A DNA stretch of 14,427 nucleotides from Planctomycetaceae bacterium (GTDB taxonomy: Bacteria > Planctomycetota > Planctomycetia > Planctomycetales > Planctomycetaceae), in contig CANHVD010000077.1 in NCBI GenBank assembly GCA_947463775.1, positions 1-14,427 on the forward strand, written 5' to 3'. A program made the position numbers and the translations under genes. This document shows, piece after piece, positions 12,974 through 14,427 of this stretch; the first letter of the stretch is position 1; the number at the start of each line of letters is the position of its first letter. The notes beneath the pieces were generated by a model. That model had not been told where the DNA came from. It saw nothing but the letters and a program-made list of their open reading frames with translations, and searched no databases.

Positions 12974-13063
12974 ATGATTAGACTCCCTGAGAATGCGGCC
13001 TCGCGTCCGACCATTGGGTTTGGAACCGATCAGAAAGAGCCGCTGGTGTTTCTCTCAGTCTGA
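12974..13063 (+). other. 29-codon ORF, possible out-of-frame N-terminal piece of glcE
   Basis: From ATG 12974 an ORF encodes MIRLPENAASRPTIGFGTDQ, then KEPLVFLSV, and stops two bases before the ATG of glcE. The PTIGFGTDQK stretch resembles the FAD pyrophosphate-loop region (P-x-G-G-G-T type) expected near the N-terminus of GlcE-family oxidases, which the main glcE ORF lacks. In the glcE frame, the sequence just upstream of ATG 13066 reads AAGVSLSLN, like the segment that normally follows this loop. One base of frame change would join them. A short leader peptide is the alternative. Confidence 0.3.
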
Positions 13064-13065
13064 AC

Positions 13066-14145
13066 ATGCACGACTCTGAATCCGCCTCCGGCACTGCGAT
13101 TTCTTCCGCGATCGTCGATTACCCCGCACGTGACATGACGATCACTGTCGGTGCAGGGATGTCGTTGGGCACACTGCAGACAATCCTCCGGGAAGAAAAC
13201 CAGCAACTGCCGATCGACGTGGCCGACGAACAAACTCCGCTTGGGGAACTGGTCGCCTATGACATCTGCGGTCCTCGACAATTTGGCTACGGTTCACTGC
13301 GTGATTACGTCATTGGCGTGGAAGCTGTCGATGGCACGGGACGAGTCTTTCATGCCGGTGGACGAGTCGTCAAGAATGTCGCAGGATACGACCTGTGCCG
13401 GTTGCTGGTTGGCTCGCGAAATCAGTTGGGAACAATCACGCAACTGACCTTCAAACTGAAGCCGCTTCCCGCGCAACAATCAATCATGGTCGCAGGATTT
13501 CGGTCTCTGCGTGATCTGGAAGCGGCCCTCGAACGACTCAACCTGACCGCGACGACACCTGTCATTCTCGACGTGCTGGGTCGTTCGGCGACATCAAGAC
13601 TGCTGGCAACATCAATGCCGGAGCTTGCTGAATCAACTCACGGCAAAGATGCCGCCGCGTTGCTGGTCTTTGGTTTTGAAGGTCCACTCGCCGCATGTCA
13701 GTGGCAGAATAAGACGTTGCAGGAAGAACTTGCCGGCACGGCCGTCTGGTGCCATCTTGCCAGTGATGACAACGTGTTTCCGCTCTATTGTCGAACAGCC
13801 CAATGTGCTGCAACCGGAGACAATGATTATCCGTGGCTGGCACGGCTTATCACTTTGCCATCTCGAGTCGTCTCTTGTCTGAGCGTTCTTCAGGAGGCTG
13901 GTTGTGAAGTCTTCGGCCGCGCGGGAAATGGCATTCTCTTCGTTCGTCAGGCGACTCAACTCTCTGCTCCGCAGGCACCCGACGAAGCTCAGGCCGCTAC
14001 GATCTTAAGCTCACTGGTCGCGGACGGAATCGGTTCCTTCGAAATGCTTCGCTCAACAACCGCACGGTCTACGATCTCGGCCGCCCCGGTTCGAACAATC
14101 TCGAAACAATTGAGCGAACTGCTGGGCGGACAAAAACCGACCTGA
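13066..14145 (+). CDS. glcE: glycolate oxidase FAD-binding subunit GlcE-like, N-terminally short
   Basis: A 359-aa FAD-binding (PCMH-type) protein of the GlcD/GlcE family. In glycolate oxidase, GlcD, GlcE and the iron-sulfur subunit GlcF together oxidise glycolate to glyoxylate. Motifs: YPARDMTITVGAGMSLGTLQ at about 19-38, CGPRQFGYGSLRDYVIGVEA (about 68-87), and the diagnostic GGRVVKNVAGYDLCRLLVGS (98-117), the flavin-site block of GlcE. The protein begins right before the VDYPARDM strand. The usual 30-50 preceding residues, including the glycine-rich FAD pyrophosphate loop, are missing in this frame, and a TGA closes the frame upstream near 12986-12988 with no better start between. A likely remnant is at 12974-13063 in another frame. 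It is 171 bp after fliS, so it marks the end of the flagellar cluster. Without the loop, the protein may be inactive unless the frame is restored. Confidence 0.8.
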   Translation: MHDSESASGTAISSAIVDYPARDMTITVGAGMSLGTLQTILREENQQLPIDVADEQTPLGELVAYDICGPRQFGYGSLRDYVIGVEAVDGTGRVFHAGGRVVKNVAGYDLCRLLVGSRNQLGTITQLTFKLKPLPAQQSIMVAGFRSLRDLEAALERLNLTATTPVILDVLGRSATSRLLATSMPELAESTHGKDAAALLVFGFEGPLAACQWQNKTLQEELAGTAVWCHLASDDNVFPLYCRTAQCAATGDNDYPWLARLITLPSRVVSCLSVLQEAGCEVFGRAGNGILFVRQATQLSAPQAPDEAQAATILSSLVADGIGSFEMLRSTTARSTISAAPVRTISKQLSELLGGQKPT

Positions 14146-14427
14146 GCAGCAAACCGGGACAGGCTGTTCTGAAACAATGTCAATCGCTGGCTCAGCAATT
14201 AGAAAAAGCGTTCCTCGTCCCGGGCCGAGCTGACAAAATCTCGTTCGCAGGAACTTCTGCCGCTGGCTCAGCACGGTTTGGCGGCATCGATGGCCTTTCA
14301 GGAAACGAGCAAACCGGCCAAATCTCCAGGAATTCCGGACTTCCGAGCCGTCGATGGGTGTCACCGATGGAGAACGCTCGCCTTGGACGGTATCGTGAGT
14401 GAACTCTTTTGGCTGCTGCGGTCGACA
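14146..14427. other. region after glcE without a recognised gene
   Basis: No glcF start (CxxCGxC-type cluster motif) is seen in any frame. On the plus strand a frame stays open from a TAG near 14200 to the window end, with an ATG at 14290 (MAFQETSKPAKSPGIPDFRA). Another frame from inside glcE is open to about 14400. Minus-strand frames are also open. I recognise none of these products, and the evidence does not choose between a partial gene and chance. Confidence 0.3.

Noticed and set aside
12915..12975. TCGGAG...CTCCGA inverted repeat between fliS and glcE
   Set aside because: Six-base arms with a loop of about 50 bases are expected by chance.
14053..14364. A 103-codon minus-strand ORF
   Set aside because: It overlaps the glcE 3' end antisense, and its Arg/Cys/Phe-rich product matches nothing I recognise.

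Overview
The window looks like a chromosomal flagellar locus from a planctomycete-like bacterium. I infer this from the flagellin, FliD and FliS sequence style, the glycolate-oxidase GlcE homologue with a 'DYPARDMTITV'-type motif, the large low-complexity TPR proteins and the moderate GC content. The taxonomic call is inference only.

Layout, left to right. (1) Positions 1-215 hold the 3' end of a plus-strand gene made of 18-bp tandem repeats encoding HDHDHM. (2) Positions 330-1151, perhaps up to 1280, encode a PhnP-like metallo-beta-lactamase-fold hydrolase on the minus strand. An out-of-frame short ORF lies immediately upstream of it. (3) After about 340 bp with no gene, a tightly packed minus-strand operon is read from 8146 down to 1754. 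It encodes a membrane-anchored His-rich TPR protein with a secretin-STN-like segment, a second exported His-rich TPR protein, a small helical FlgN-like protein, and a receiver-less sigma-54 activator of the FlbD/FleR/FlgR type. (4) Divergent to that operon are flgM, fliC (flagellin), fliD (filament cap) and fliS (flagellin chaperone) on the plus strand. GG-N10-GC sigma-54-like sites lie before fliC and before fliD. A strong multi-stem terminator follows fliC, and a hairpin separates fliD from fliS. (5) A glycolate oxidase FAD subunit (glcE) follows. Its N-terminus seems to be missing or displaced into another frame. The last 280 bp hold nothing I recognise.

How the genes fit together: FlgM restrains sigma-28 until hook completion. 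FliC, FliD and FliS build and cap the filament. The FlgN-like protein would chaperone hook-filament junction proteins. The sigma-54 activator at the end of the divergent operon is a natural candidate to switch on fliC and fliD through the sites seen upstream of them.

The least explained and most interesting part is the pair of large envelope proteins (977 and 660 aa). Both combine an N-terminal membrane or signal segment, a long His/Asp/Glu-rich disordered stretch and TPRs. They are overlapped and translationally coupled to flagellar genes, and may be an undescribed lineage-specific motility or envelope module. Two places (upstream of the MBL gene and at the glcE N-terminus) look as if a coding region changes frame. 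That means either real gene decay or small indels in the sequence.
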